Assembly: GCF_903645315.1 (NCBI RefSeq)
Contig: NZ_CAHJXL010000001.1
Span: forward strand, 2,615,991 to 2,679,990
Direction: 5' to 3'
DNA from: Victivallis sp. Marseille-Q1083
Lineage (GTDB): Bacteria; Verrucomicrobiota; Lentisphaeria; Victivallales; Victivallaceae
DNA length: 64,000 bases
Shown: piece after piece, positions 35,297 through 45,124 of the stretch
How positions within the stretch are numbered: the stretch's first letter is position 1
How the letters are laid out: every line of letters starts with the position of its first letter
Made by a program: the position numbers and the translations under genes
Notes under the pieces: generated by a model
The model's input: the letters and a program-made list of their open reading frames with translations, nothing else
What the model was told of the DNA's origin: nothing
Databases searched by the model: none

Positions 35297-36237
35297 AAGT
35301 GGAAGTGAAGAATCTGGTTCGTTATTTCGGCGACAAGATTGCGGTGGACAACATTTCGTTTTCCTTTGAGAGCGGCAATATTTTCGGTTTCATCGGACCG
35401 AACGGCGCCGGCAAGACGACGACGATCAAAGTGATGGCGACGCTCGATTTGCCGACCTGCGGCGATGTCTTTTACGACGGCGTCTCGGTGACCGAATATC
35501 CGGATAAAATCCGCGGCTTTGTCGGATTCATGCCGGATGCGCTGCCGGAGCACAGCGACATCAGGGTCTGGGAATATCTGGATTTTTTCGCCCGGGCCTA
35601 CGGCTTGAAAGGCGGGATGCGCCACAGCATGGTCAGGCAGATCGAAGAGTTCACCAACCTCGGCGAACTGCGCGACAAATTCGTCAGGGCTCTGTCGAAG
35701 GGGATGAAACAGCGTGTCTGCCTGGCCCGGGCGTTGATCCACAACCCAGAGGTGCTGATTATGGACGAGCCGGCGGCCGGTTTGGATCCGCGCGCCCGGC
35801 TGGAACTGCGCGAGCTGCTGAAAATTCTGGCCTCGCAGGGCAAGGCGATCCTGCTCTCTTCGCACATTCTGTCGGAACTGCAGGATATGTGCGACGGAGC
35901 GGTGATCATCGAACGCGGCAAGATTCTGTCGGCCGGCAAACTCGACGACATCGTGGCGGAGCAAACCGCCGAGAGCAGGAAAAATATGACCGTGCTGGTT
36001 CAGTGTCTCGGCGACCCCGAAGTGGTGCTGCTGAAAGCCCAGGAGATGCCGCTGGTGACCGTGGCTCGCCTGGAAGGCAGCAAAGTGGTGCTGGAGATCT
36101 CCTCCTCGGAGGATGAGGCCTGCTGGGAATTGTTGAACTTCCTGGTGAAAGGCGGCTGCCGCATCAATTCCTTCCAGCCGCAGAAATTGAACCTGGAGCA
36201 TATTTTCATGAAAATTACCCATGGGCAGGTGCAATGA
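35293..36237 (+). CDS. ABC transporter ATP-binding protein (ABC-2 type, GldA-like)
   Basis: The 314-residue protein has Walker A GPNGAGKT (residues 35-42), the Q-loop region VGFMPDAL, signature ALSKGMKQR, Walker B VLIMDEPAAGLDP and switch His in LLSSHIL. A C-terminal extension of about 80 residues follows, as in the CcmA/GldA-like subfamily. It powers the two ABC-2 permeases encoded next. Translational coupling is strong: its ATG overlaps the previous stop, and its own stop overlaps the next start. The exported substrate is unknown. Confidence 0.93.
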   Translation: MKVEVKNLVRYFGDKIAVDNISFSFESGNIFGFIGPNGAGKTTTIKVMATLDLPTCGDVFYDGVSVTEYPDKIRGFVGFMPDALPEHSDIRVWEYLDFFARAYGLKGGMRHSMVRQIEEFTNLGELRDKFVRALSKGMKQRVCLARALIHNPEVLIMDEPAAGLDPRARLELRELLKILASQGKAILLSSHILSELQDMCDGAVIIERGKILSAGKLDDIVAEQTAESRKNMTVLVQCLGDPEVVLLKAQEMPLVTVARLEGSKVVLEISSSEDEACWELLNFLVKGGCRINSFQPQKLNLEHIFMKITHGQVQ

Positions 36238-36905
36238 GTCTGGAAGCGAAACTCGACGCCTGGTCTGATTATCTCAATCCAATGTTGATCAAGGAATTGC
36301 GGCAGATATTCAGCAATTCCGCCGTCATCTACGGCAGTCTGGGGCTGTTGATCGGCAACCTGGTGGTGTTCGCCTGGCAATTGCGCAATATGACCGATGT
36401 CACCACCGCCTACGGCCCGACGTTTTTGCGGGTGTCGCTGTGGCTGCTGACCGGCATCGCCTCATTGTCGTTCGGCATTTCGTTCGGCTGGCGCTATGCG
36501 GCGGAAGTGAAATCCGATGCGATGAAGCTGATCTGGCTGACCAGCATGGACGGCAAACGGCTGCTGCACGGCAAGATGCTGGCGGCGCTGCTCGGTGGGA
36601 TTCTGTTGCTGAGCATGTGTCTGCCGTCGCTGTTCCTGAGTTTTTTCATGCGCGGCGTGACGCTGTGGGACGTGCTCGGCGGGGTGCTGGCTTATCTGTT
36701 CTGTTTTCTGTTTGTGACGTTGTGCTCGATGTTGCTGGGCGGGACCCGCAACTGGCTGGTGCGTTGCGGACTGATCTGGCTGTTGCTGCAGTTCGTGCCG
36801 ATCATGGCGGTCAGTTTGTTTTTCGTGCCGCCGCTGGCTGTGCTGATCATCGGCATTGCCGGGCTGGTGATTCCCTACATGATTTTACTGGCGATGATCA
36901 AATAG
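36234..36905 (+). CDS. ABC-2 type permease, first
   Basis: The 223-residue protein has six hydrophobic segments and starts with LDAWSDYLNPMLIKELRQIF, a conserved amphipathic entry found also in the next gene (ADDWINPIVVKEMRQSF). The two permeases are thus homologous and probably form a heterodimer. It should export or remodel a surface component with the ATPase. The start overlaps the preceding stop. Confidence 0.85.
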   Translation: MSLEAKLDAWSDYLNPMLIKELRQIFSNSAVIYGSLGLLIGNLVVFAWQLRNMTDVTTAYGPTFLRVSLWLLTGIASLSFGISFGWRYAAEVKSDAMKLIWLTSMDGKRLLHGKMLAALLGGILLLSMCLPSLFLSFFMRGVTLWDVLGGVLAYLFCFLFVTLCSMLLGGTRNWLVRCGLIWLLLQFVPIMAVSLFFVPPLAVLIIGIAGLVIPYMILLAMIK

Positions 36906-36914
36906 GAGTTTACC

Positions 36915-38315
36915 GTGAATTTCAAGGAATATTGGGCGAAAGCCGACGATTGGATCAATCCGATCGTAGTCAAGGAGATGCGGCAGTCTTTCAACGGGCG
37001 GGGGCTGCTGGCCAGTTGCGGATTGCTGCTGATAGTCAATCTGCTGGTTTTTGCGGTGGTGGCGGCCAATGTCAATATGTCCAGCATCAACGAGGGCGTC
37101 GGGCGGGAATTCATCGGCTGGTCGCTGCTGATTTTGACTTTTGGCGCGATGTTCGGCGCCGCCTATCCGGCCGCTTCGCGTTTTGCCGAAGAGCGCCGGG
37201 CGGAGGCGATGGATCTGATTTACATCACCACGCTGACGGCGCCGCGGCTGATCAACGGCAAATTCCTGTCGGTGCTGGTGCTCAACTTCCTGATGTTCAG
37301 TTTGTGTCTGCCGTCGCTGGTGCTCAGCTACTATCTGCGCGGCGTGGCGATGGAGGATGTGCTGTTCTTCATCGGGATTTCTTTTTGCATCTCGCTGGTG
37401 CTCACTCAATTTCTGCTGTTGTGCGGGACGCTCGGCAGTTGGGTGCTGCGCGGCGCGCTGGTGATTTGCGGCATCATCGTTTTCAGCACTTATGTCGGGG
37501 TGATCAGCACGATGCATTATCATGCCCGCGGCATGTTGGAGTTTTTTACGACCTGCAGCATTTTCTGCATCCTGTGTTTTATCGTCTGCTATGTTCTGAC
37601 GCTGGTTTCGCTGCTGCCGCCGTCGGCCAACCGGATGCTGCCGGTGCGCAGCACCTTCCTGGTCGTCGATGCAGCGCTGCTGCCGGTATTGCTCGGTCTG
37701 CTGCCGGCGGACGGCTGGGACATCTGGCTGGTGCTGTCGGTGGCGCTGGCGTCGTTGACGATGGTGATGGCGGTGATGGAGCGGTTGAAGCAGTCGAAGC
37801 GGGTGTTGCAGAAATTGCCGAACAGCGCGCTGCTGCGGTGCGTTTATTTCCTGGTGTCCAGCGGTTCGGCCGGCGGGGTTTGTTATGCGCTGTTGCTGGG
37901 CGGCGGTTCATTCGGGCTTTATTTCGGCCTGCACGGACTCGACCCGAGATTCCATGCCGCCAACCTGATGGGCTTTTTCATGTACATCGGCGCCTATACC
38001 GCGGCGGCTTTGCTGCTGCTGCGTCTGGTGGAACGGCGCTGGCGTTCCTTCTCCGGGGCGCACGCCTGGGTTGTCGTCGCGGTGTTTGCAATTGTCGTTT
38101 CGGTGCTGAGCACGGTGGTTACCGGGGATTCGATGGTGGCGCGATGCGTGACGCCGATCGGCTTTATGGAGAGCGATTCCGAGGTGGCGCTGGCGGCGGC
38201 CGGGGGCTGGCTGCTGGTGTTTCTGGTGTTGAATCTGCCGGACTTCTGGCGTCAGTTCCGGGAATATTTCGAACCGGTGGAACCGGAGGAGGCGTCGTAC
38301 GATGCCCACTGCTGA
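36915..38315 (+). CDS. ABC-2 type permease, second
   Basis: The 466-residue protein has about twelve hydrophobic segments, twice the size of its neighbour. It begins with the same NPIVVKEMRQSF motif, so it may be a fusion of one permease unit with an additional membrane domain. GldF/GldG-type systems of Bacteroidota have a comparable ATPase plus two permease genes, but no gliding genes are seen here. It ends 14 bases inside the next gene. Confidence 0.83.
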   Translation: MNFKEYWAKADDWINPIVVKEMRQSFNGRGLLASCGLLLIVNLLVFAVVAANVNMSSINEGVGREFIGWSLLILTFGAMFGAAYPAASRFAEERRAEAMDLIYITTLTAPRLINGKFLSVLVLNFLMFSLCLPSLVLSYYLRGVAMEDVLFFIGISFCISLVLTQFLLLCGTLGSWVLRGALVICGIIVFSTYVGVISTMHYHARGMLEFFTTCSIFCILCFIVCYVLTLVSLLPPSANRMLPVRSTFLVVDAALLPVLLGLLPADGWDIWLVLSVALASLTMVMAVMERLKQSKRVLQKLPNSALLRCVYFLVSSGSAGGVCYALLLGGGSFGLYFGLHGLDPRFHAANLMGFFMYIGAYTAAALLLLRLVERRWRSFSGAHAWVVVAVFAIVVSVLSTVVTGDSMVARCVTPIGFMESDSEVALAAAGGWLLVFLVLNLPDFWRQFREYFEPVEPEEASYDAHC

Positions 38316-39180
38316 AGAATACCGTAAATTTCTGGTCCAGGGCGCCTCGATCGGCGGCGAGTATGTCTTCGTCATGCAGCATGGCATTGCCGACGGCGGA
38401 TTGGGCGTGAAACTCGGCCGCCGGGTCGGCAGTTCGCTGGAATTCATGGAGCACCGGGATTACCAGCCCGGTGACGATTTGCGCAACCTGGACTGGAACG
38501 TCTATGCCAGAACCGAACATCTGACCGTGAAAATGTACCGGGAAGAGATCAATCCGCGGCTCGATTTGATCCTGGACGGCAGCGCCTCGATGGCTCTGCC
38601 CGGCAGCGGCAAGGCGGAAGCGCTGCTGACGCTGGCGTCGCTGCTGGCGGTTTGCGCCGGCAATTCCGGCTTTTTGACCCGGGTGTGGCTGAGCCGCGAA
38701 CAGTTGATGCCGGTCCGCAACGGCGGCGGAGCGCCGATGGACTGGGACGGGGTGGTCTTCGACGGCATTGCGCCGCTGTCGGTGACGCTGAATGAATTTA
38801 CCGGTACGTTTCAGCATCGCGGCATCCGCATCCTGCTGACCGATCTGTTGTGGGACGCGCCGCCGGAGACGGTGCTGCGCAAATTGCGCGAAGAAGCCGC
38901 CGAACTGGTGGTCATCCAGATTCTGGGCCGGGCGGATCTTGATCCGGGCTGGAACGGCAACATCCGGCTGGTGGATGTCGAAAGCGGCGAACACGATGAG
39001 TTGTTTCTCGATGCGACCGCGCTGGAAAAATACCGGCTGACGCTGGCGACGCACCAGCAGAATTGGGAACGGGCCTGCCGGGAGGCGGGCGCGCGGCTGC
39101 TGCTGATCACCGCCGAGGAGTTCCTGGAAAAATTCGATTTGCAAAGTTTATTGGCGGCGGAACTGATCCGACACGTATGA
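38302..39180 (+). CDS. DUF58 (BatA-associated) protein
   Basis: The 292-residue protein has the DUF58 signature FMEHRDYQPGDDLRNLDWNVYARTEHLTVKMYREE. It also has a VWA-like fold with LDLILDGSASM in place of a MIDAS motif. It is a usual partner of MoxR ATPases. It overlaps the preceding permease by 14 bases, so expression is coupled. The MIDAS-like DGSAS keeps the first Asp and both Ser, so metal binding is possible. Confidence 0.9.
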   Translation: MPTAEEYRKFLVQGASIGGEYVFVMQHGIADGGLGVKLGRRVGSSLEFMEHRDYQPGDDLRNLDWNVYARTEHLTVKMYREEINPRLDLILDGSASMALPGSGKAEALLTLASLLAVCAGNSGFLTRVWLSREQLMPVRNGGGAPMDWDGVVFDGIAPLSVTLNEFTGTFQHRGIRILLTDLLWDAPPETVLRKLREEAAELVVIQILGRADLDPGWNGNIRLVDVESGEHDELFLDATALEKYRLTLATHQQNWERACREAGARLLLITAEEFLEKFDLQSLLAAELIRHV

Positions 39181-39193
39181 GAAAGGCGCGGGC

Positions 39194-40960
39194 ATGATAT
39201 TCTGGGCGGATAAAGGGTGGCTGCTGTTGCTGGCGACGCTGCTGTTGTTATTGGTCATTTATTATTTGTTCCGGCGGTCGAAGGCGCAGCCGGTTTCCGG
39301 GTTGTTCCTGTGGCGCAATCAGTTGAAATCGCAGCGCAGCGGCTTCAAACTGAGCCGGCTGCCGCTGCCGTTGAATTTTTTCCTGGAAGCCTTGGTGATT
39401 CTCCTGCTGGTGCTGGCGGCGGCTCTGCCGTTGTTGCCGCGCAACAGTGCGGCGGCGCCGCTGACCCTGGTGCTGGACAATTCCTATTCGATGCAGCGCC
39501 GGCTGTCGGACCGCGGGACGGTCCGGGACCGGGCGGAACAGGAGGTGACCCAGTTGATCAAGGCGCACGGCAACCGGCGCATCCGGTTGCTGCTGGCCGG
39601 TTCGACGGTGCGGAATCTCGGCGAATTCATCGAACCGCAGATCGCCTTGAACGCCGTCCGGCATTATTGGACTGCCGATGAAGTGCGCGCCGAATTGGCT
39701 GAAGCGATGGCGCTGGCCCGGAAATTCGACCGGGAACAGCAGGAACTCTGGGTTTTTACCGATGCGCCGCCAGTCGGCAGCGATCTGCCGAACAATCTGC
39801 ATTTCCGGGCGCTCGGCGCCGCCGCGCCCAATCTGGCGCTGGTCAATGCCGCCCGGCTCGACCGTCCGGAAGGCGGCCGGGTGATGGCGGTGGTGGCCAA
39901 TATCGCTTCGGCCGCGCAGGCGACGTCGCTGATCGTCAGTTTTCCGAACCGGCCGACGGCGCCGCCGTTGAAGCATGATCTGGAGCTGCAGCCGGGTGAA
40001 CTGCGCAAGTTGACGCTGGATTTGCCGGCCGGCAGCGGCGAAATCCAATTGCAGTTGACGACCGAAGACGCATTGCCGTTCGACAATGCCATCCGGTTGC
40101 TGCCGGAAGAGCGGCCGCAGTTGAAAGTGGAAGTGGATGTCCCGGAGTCGCCGTTGCGGCGGCAGTTGCTGGAAGCGCTGGCCAGCACCGGTTTGACGGA
40201 ACTGGTCGATGCGGACGCCGAGCTGGTGATCACCGTCGATCCGCAGCGGATGCGTTCCGCCGACGGCAGTATTTTTTATATCAACACCGAAGGAAAGGCG
40301 CAGGTGCTGGCCGCTCCGTTCACCGTCAACCGCAACCATCCGTTGACCGACGGGCTGGATTTGACCGGTGTCATCTGGGGCGGCGTCCAGGACTGTTCGC
40401 TGCCGGGAATTCCGTTGGTGATGGGCGGCAAAACGCCGTTGCTGAGCGTGGTCAATGTCGACAACAATCAGTTTGAAGTGTTCGCCAATCTCCAGAGCAA
40501 CACTTCGACGCTGGCGGAGACGCCCGCCTGGCCGGTGCTGATTTACAACCTGGTCGATACCGTGCAGTCCCGGCGGCCCGGCGCGGTGCGGAACAATTTC
40601 CGCAGCGGTGAAAATATCCGCCTGACCTTTCCGCCGCAGATGGCCGAGGCGAGGCTGGAGTACGCCGACGGCGAAGTCGAGCGTTTTACCGTGGTCGGCG
40701 GCGCGCTCGAATTGACCGAGCTGCCGATCGGCCGCTACGCCTGGCTGGATGCCGACGGCAAGCCGTGGTGGACCATCCAGGTCAATGCGTTGAATTTCAA
40801 CGAGTCGGATTTGCGGGAAAAGACGACCGGCAACTGGCAGGGGGAAATGTTGCCGGCGATGCTGCAGCGCAACTATTGGAACATCAGTTTTATCTTCATA
40901 CTGGCGGCGTTGGCGGTGCTGGCGCTGCACCAGTATCTGAACCGGAAGGGCAGAGCATGA
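39194..40960 (+). CDS. BatA-type VWA membrane protein
   Basis: The 588-residue protein has an N-terminal BatA-like part with two membrane segments (residues 7-25 and 62-82) and a short WRNQL block between them. A VWA domain follows with LVLDNSYSM (MIDAS, residues 92-100), then a long beta-rich region and one C-terminal membrane segment. These proteins place a VWA domain on the membrane face and depend on MoxR. The gene ends in ATGA, coupling it to the next. Confidence 0.85.
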   Translation: MIFWADKGWLLLLATLLLLLVIYYLFRRSKAQPVSGLFLWRNQLKSQRSGFKLSRLPLPLNFFLEALVILLLVLAAALPLLPRNSAAAPLTLVLDNSYSMQRRLSDRGTVRDRAEQEVTQLIKAHGNRRIRLLLAGSTVRNLGEFIEPQIALNAVRHYWTADEVRAELAEAMALARKFDREQQELWVFTDAPPVGSDLPNNLHFRALGAAAPNLALVNAARLDRPEGGRVMAVVANIASAAQATSLIVSFPNRPTAPPLKHDLELQPGELRKLTLDLPAGSGEIQLQLTTEDALPFDNAIRLLPEERPQLKVEVDVPESPLRRQLLEALASTGLTELVDADAELVITVDPQRMRSADGSIFYINTEGKAQVLAAPFTVNRNHPLTDGLDLTGVIWGGVQDCSLPGIPLVMGGKTPLLSVVNVDNNQFEVFANLQSNTSTLAETPAWPVLIYNLVDTVQSRRPGAVRNNFRSGENIRLTFPPQMAEARLEYADGEVERFTVVGGALELTELPIGRYAWLDADGKPWWTIQVNALNFNESDLREKTTGNWQGEMLPAMLQRNYWNISFIFILAALAVLALHQYLNRKGRA

Positions 40961-43791
40961 TATTCGGCGAAGCGTTATTTTTACTGGCCGCTTTTCCGCT
41001 GCTGGCATTGATGATTTGGAATCCGTTGCCCAGCCGGACGCTGACGACATTGCGGGTGATTTTGTATACTTTGATCGTACTGGCGCTGGCCGATTTGTCG
41101 GTGCGGCTGCCGGACCGGCAGGGGGTGGTCGTGGTCGTCGCCGACCGCAGCAGCTCGATGACGCCGGCCCAGCTTCAGGAGCAGGCCGACGCGGTCAAAT
41201 TGATCGAACGGCGGCAGAGCGGCGGCAACCGGCTGGGAGTGGTGGCTTTCGCCAACGGCAATGTCGTCGAAAAACTGCCGGAGGCCGGTGTTTTCGAAGA
41301 TTTCAAGAGCATTCTCGACCGGGATCAGACCAATCTGAAGGCGGCGGTGCAGAGCGCTCTGGCTTTGATTCCGCAGGACAGCTCCGGCCGGCTGCTGGTG
41401 TTGTCGGACGGCAATTGGACCGGGGCCGATCCGTCCGGTTTGTTCGCTCTGGCAGCGGCCCGGAACATTCCGGTCGATTTCCGGCGGCAGGTGCGCATGC
41501 AGCAGGGGGATCTGGCGATCCTGGAGGTGGATGCGCCCGGCGAAGTCGCGGTCGATGAATATTTTACCGTCGGGCTGCATTTGAGCGCGCCGCAGAAAAT
41601 GGCGGTGAAATATACGTTGTTGCGCAATGAACAGGTGATCACCAGCGGCGAACTGGAACTGGAGGAGGGCAGCAGCCGCTTTTATTTCAAAGACCGGATT
41701 GCCGGACCGCAGGTGGCGCGCTACCGTTTCGAAATCGACGGCGGCGAAGTGCCGGATATGCGGCCGGAGAACAATCAGGCGCGCTTCCTGGTGCGGGCGG
41801 CGGGACAGCGGCCGTTGTTGCTGATCACCGATTCCGAAGCGTCCGGCCTGGCGGGGGTGTTGCGGAAGAGCGGCCTGGACGTCGTCGTCCGGCGGCCGCA
41901 GCAGTTGACCTTCCAGGTTGCCGAACTGGCCTCCTACGCCGGTATCATCATCGAAAATGTCATGGCCGATGCGATCGGCCGCAGCGGCCTGCAGAATATC
42001 GCCGAGATGGTGCGCAACGGCAATTGCGGTTTGTGGATGACCGGCGGCCAGCACTCGTTTGCGTTGGGCGGCTATTTCAAGTCGCCGCTGGAGGAGGTGC
42101 TGCCGGTGTCGATGGAGCTGCGCCGGGAACACCGCAAGATGTCGCTGGCGGTGGCGGTGGCGCTGGATCGCTCCGGCAGCATGGCCGCGTCGGTCGGCGA
42201 CGGCAAGACCAAAATGGATCTGGCCAATCTGGCGACGGTCGAAGTATTGGATATGCTTTCGCCGCTCGATGAAATCGCCGTCTTTGCCGTCGATACCGAA
42301 CCGCACGAAGTGGTGCCGTTGCTGCCGGTTTCGGTGGTCGGTTCGCTGCGGCAGAAAATTCTGGACATTCAGTCGATGGGCGGCGGCATCTTCGTTTATA
42401 CCGGTCTGCTGGAGGCGATCAAGACGGTGTCCGGGGCGAACAGCGGCACCCGCCATATCATTTTATTCGCCGATGCGGCCGATGCCGAGGAACCGGGCAA
42501 TTACCAGGAGCTGCTGTTTCAATGCACGCAGGCCGGGATGACGGTCAGCGTCATCGGGTTGGGCAAAGATACCGACAGCGATGCGGCGTTTCTGCAGGAT
42601 GTCGCCGCCCGCGGCGGCGGCCGCTGTTTTTTCACCGACCGGGCCGATGAATTGCCCCGGCTGTTCGCGCTGGACACCATCGTCGTGGCGCGCAATACTT
42701 TCGTCGAAGAGCCGACTGCGGTGAAATTGACCGGGGCGATCCGGACCCTGCGGCCGGCCGGTTTCGGCGAGAGCTTTTCCGTCGACGGCTACAACCTCTG
42801 TTATCTGCGGCCGGGCGCCCAGCTCGGCATCGTCACCGAGGACAGTTATCAGGCGCCGATTCTGGCCTGGTGGCAGGTGGGGCTCGGCCGGGCGGCCGCT
42901 TTTACCGGGGAGGTGGACGGCAAATATTCCGCCTCGTTCGTCCAGTGGCCGGCGGCCGGCGAATTGCTGACCTCGGTGGCGGATTACATTGCCGATTATC
43001 GCTCCGGCGGTCTGCCGGACAATATGCTTTTGACCCAGCGGACCGAGGGCGGCGTCCAGCATATCCGGCTGTTGCTCGACCCGGAACGGCACAGCGATTC
43101 CTTCCGGAAGCTGCCGGAGGTCGTGGTGATGCGCGGCGACGGCGAGCGGCCGGTCAGCAGCAGCCGGTTGACGATGCAATGGCTGGACCCGGATACGCTG
43201 GCGGTCGATGTGCCGCTTTCCGGCCGGGAGACGACGCTGGCGACCGTATTGATCGAGAATGTGCCGCCGCAGACGCTGCCGCCGGTGATTCTGCCCTATT
43301 CGCCGGAGTATCGGCCGCTGGACAAGGCGGATTTCAAGGCGAGTCTGGAGTCGCTTTGCCGGCTGACCGGCGGGATTGAACGGCTGGATCTGGACCGGAT
43401 CTGGGACGATCTGCCGAGCCGCGGCCGGGTGCGGTCGTGGCGCTCCTGGTTGCTGGCGGCGGCAATTCTGGTGTTGCTGCTGGAGGTGCTGGAACGGCGT
43501 TTGGGGGTATTCGGCATGTTGCACCATTGGTGGAAGCGTTCGAAAGCGGCGGTGACGCCCAAAACGCCGGCACCGCGGCGCGATCCGGAGCAGAGCGGCA
43601 CGGAGATGTCGGCGATGCTGAAACAGGCGCACCGCCGTCATAAGATCCTGGCCAAACGGGAGGCCAAAGTGCCGCCGGCGAAAAAAACGCCGGCGTCGGA
43701 ACCGGAGGCCAGGAAAACTGTCCCGCCCGCCGCCGGGAAGGAGAATGCACTGCTGGATGCGATGAAAAAGGTGAAAAAATCCGGCAAATGA
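40957..43791 (+). CDS. Two-VWA membrane protein with amidotransferase-like region
   Basis: The 944-residue protein has membrane segments near residues 5-21 and 29-50, a first VWA-like site (ADRSSSM, 62-68), an amidotransferase-like segment (LLLITDSEASGLAGVL … MTGGQHSFALGGY), a second VWA with full MIDAS (DRSGSM, 404-409), a late membrane segment near 830-850 and a basic Lys/Pro-rich tail. Proteins of this build (VWA plus glutamine-amidotransferase-like) occur in MoxR clusters of PVC bacteria. The upstream part of the open frame belongs to the previous gene; the ATG at 40957 overlaps it by ATGA. The last 100 residues are charged and should be cytoplasmic. Confidence 0.85.
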   Translation: MIFGEALFLLAAFPLLALMIWNPLPSRTLTTLRVILYTLIVLALADLSVRLPDRQGVVVVVADRSSSMTPAQLQEQADAVKLIERRQSGGNRLGVVAFANGNVVEKLPEAGVFEDFKSILDRDQTNLKAAVQSALALIPQDSSGRLLVLSDGNWTGADPSGLFALAAARNIPVDFRRQVRMQQGDLAILEVDAPGEVAVDEYFTVGLHLSAPQKMAVKYTLLRNEQVITSGELELEEGSSRFYFKDRIAGPQVARYRFEIDGGEVPDMRPENNQARFLVRAAGQRPLLLITDSEASGLAGVLRKSGLDVVVRRPQQLTFQVAELASYAGIIIENVMADAIGRSGLQNIAEMVRNGNCGLWMTGGQHSFALGGYFKSPLEEVLPVSMELRREHRKMSLAVAVALDRSGSMAASVGDGKTKMDLANLATVEVLDMLSPLDEIAVFAVDTEPHEVVPLLPVSVVGSLRQKILDIQSMGGGIFVYTGLLEAIKTVSGANSGTRHIILFADAADAEEPGNYQELLFQCTQAGMTVSVIGLGKDTDSDAAFLQDVAARGGGRCFFTDRADELPRLFALDTIVVARNTFVEEPTAVKLTGAIRTLRPAGFGESFSVDGYNLCYLRPGAQLGIVTEDSYQAPILAWWQVGLGRAAAFTGEVDGKYSASFVQWPAAGELLTSVADYIADYRSGGLPDNMLLTQRTEGGVQHIRLLLDPERHSDSFRKLPEVVVMRGDGERPVSSSRLTMQWLDPDTLAVDVPLSGRETTLATVLIENVPPQTLPPVILPYSPEYRPLDKADFKASLESLCRLTGGIERLDLDRIWDDLPSRGRVRSWRSWLLAAAILVLLLEVLERRLGVFGMLHHWWKRSKAAVTPKTPAPRRDPEQSGTEMSAMLKQAHRRHKILAKREAKVPPAKKTPASEPEARKTVPPAAGKENALLDAMKKVKKSGK

Positions 43792-43859
43792 TTGCATTTG
43801 AGCCGGAGCGGCGGTATTTTGAATGAATCAAGTAATTCAGTTCAGGAGTGGATGCATCG

Positions 43860-44612
43860 GTGAAGTTGTCGATCATTACTGTCGTCTGGAATGCGGTTTC
43901 TACCATTGAGCAGACGATTTGTTCGGTGCTGGAGCAGCGATGCCGGGCGGACGTGGAATATCTGATCATCGACGGCGGTTCGACCGACGGTACTTTGGAG
44001 GTCATTGACCGTTATCGCGACCGGCTGGCCCGGGTGGTCAGCGAACCGGATGACGGATTGTACGATGCGATGAACAAGGGCATCCGGCTGGCGACCGGCG
44101 ATGTCATCGGTATCATCAACGCCGACGACTATTATTTGCCCGGAGCTTTTCAGACTGTGGAGGATGCTCTGGCCGGCCGGGCGCTCGACCGGGTCATCTT
44201 CTGGGGTGATGTCCAATACGAAAAGCTGGGGCGGGTGAAAGGATTCCGGCCGCGGCAGCGCCGGATCGGCGCCTTTGCTCCGCATCCTTCGATGTTCTGT
44301 CCGAAAGCGGTCTACGAACGGATCGGCGTTTATGATACCAAACTCAAATTGCTGGCCGACTATGACTTCATGTACCGCGCCGTCAATTATTATCGTCTGC
44401 AGATCGTCTATTGCCCGGTATTGATCGCATTTTTCCGTGAAGGCGGCCTGGCCGACAGCAACATCCGACACTGTCTGCTGGATGAATTGACGGTAAAACT
44501 GCGCTACGGCCAGCACCGCTGGTGGGCGGTATTGCTGTACCGGCTGAAATTGTTGAAAAATTATTTCCGCATCCGCCGATCGGAGCCGGAGCGGTCAAAA
44601 CAGAAAGGATGA
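43860..44612 (+). CDS. Family 2 glycosyltransferase
   Basis: The 250-residue enzyme begins VKLSIITVVWNAVSTIEQTI and carries the GT-A features: LIIDGGSTDGTLEVI, SEPDDGLYDAMNKGIRLATGDVIGIINADDYYLPG (with the D-x-D-like ADD) and an acceptor-side PHPSMFC / LADYDFMYR. This form with DAMNKG is typical of WcaA-like transferases that build surface polysaccharides. The GTG at 43860 is favoured because AGGAG lies 11 bases upstream; a GTG at 43848 is inside that site. It overlaps the next gene by four bases. Confidence 0.9.
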   Translation: MKLSIITVVWNAVSTIEQTICSVLEQRCRADVEYLIIDGGSTDGTLEVIDRYRDRLARVVSEPDDGLYDAMNKGIRLATGDVIGIINADDYYLPGAFQTVEDALAGRALDRVIFWGDVQYEKLGRVKGFRPRQRRIGAFAPHPSMFCPKAVYERIGVYDTKLKLLADYDFMYRAVNYYRLQIVYCPVLIAFFREGGLADSNIRHCLLDELTVKLRYGQHRWWAVLLYRLKLLKNYFRIRRSEPERSKQKG

Positions 44613-45097
44613 AGCGGACGATGTTGATGATCGGGGAAACGATACTGGAAAAAAACAAATTGTCCTGGCGGAATTACTGGCCGGCGTTGGCCGGCTGGGG
44701 AATGTTGTCGCTGCTGGCCGCGGCGGCGGTATATGCCGTGCTTTTTCTGGGCATCAAACTGGCTGTCTGGCTGGCGGCGGTCTGGTCGCTGACCGCGCTG
44801 CTGCCGTTCCTGCTGCTGGTGTTGCCGTTCTATTATTTGCAGGTGTGCTCCAACTGCTACACGATCACCAGCCAGCGCATCATCGCCCGCCAGGGATTGC
44901 TGGAGAAGCATATTCAGGAGGTGCGGATCGTCGATATCCGTTCGGTGAATATGCATCAGAGCTTCTGGCAGCGTATCTTTCACATCGGCGATATCTTCAT
45001 CGGCACCGCCGGCACGGCCGAGGTGGAAATCAGCATGCGCGGCGTCGGCCACCCGGAAGCGATCGTCGAATTGATCAATTCCAAACGGATTGCTTGA
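44609..45097 (+). CDS. PH-domain (bPH2/DUF304) membrane protein
   Basis: The 162-residue protein has two hydrophobic segments at about residues 28-50 and 55-78. A bacterial PH-like domain follows: YYLQVCSNCYTITSQRIIARQGLLEKHIQEVRIVDIRSVNMHQSFWQRIFHIGDIFIGTAG, which matches the YdbS/DUF304 family. Function is not established. Its ATG overlaps the glycosyltransferase stop; an ATG at 44621 has better spacing to AAGGA and is an alternative start. Confidence 0.82.
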   Translation: MKRTMLMIGETILEKNKLSWRNYWPALAGWGMLSLLAAAAVYAVLFLGIKLAVWLAAVWSLTALLPFLLLVLPFYYLQVCSNCYTITSQRIIARQGLLEKHIQEVRIVDIRSVNMHQSFWQRIFHIGDIFIGTAGTAEVEISMRGVGHPEAIVELINSKRIA

Positions 45098-45124
45098 AAA
45101 ATCCATTTTTCCGGAGGAAATGAT

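Noticed and set aside
36440-38410. 656-codon plus-strand frame over the two permeases
   Set aside because: The other frame gives two clear membrane permeases with coupled start codons.
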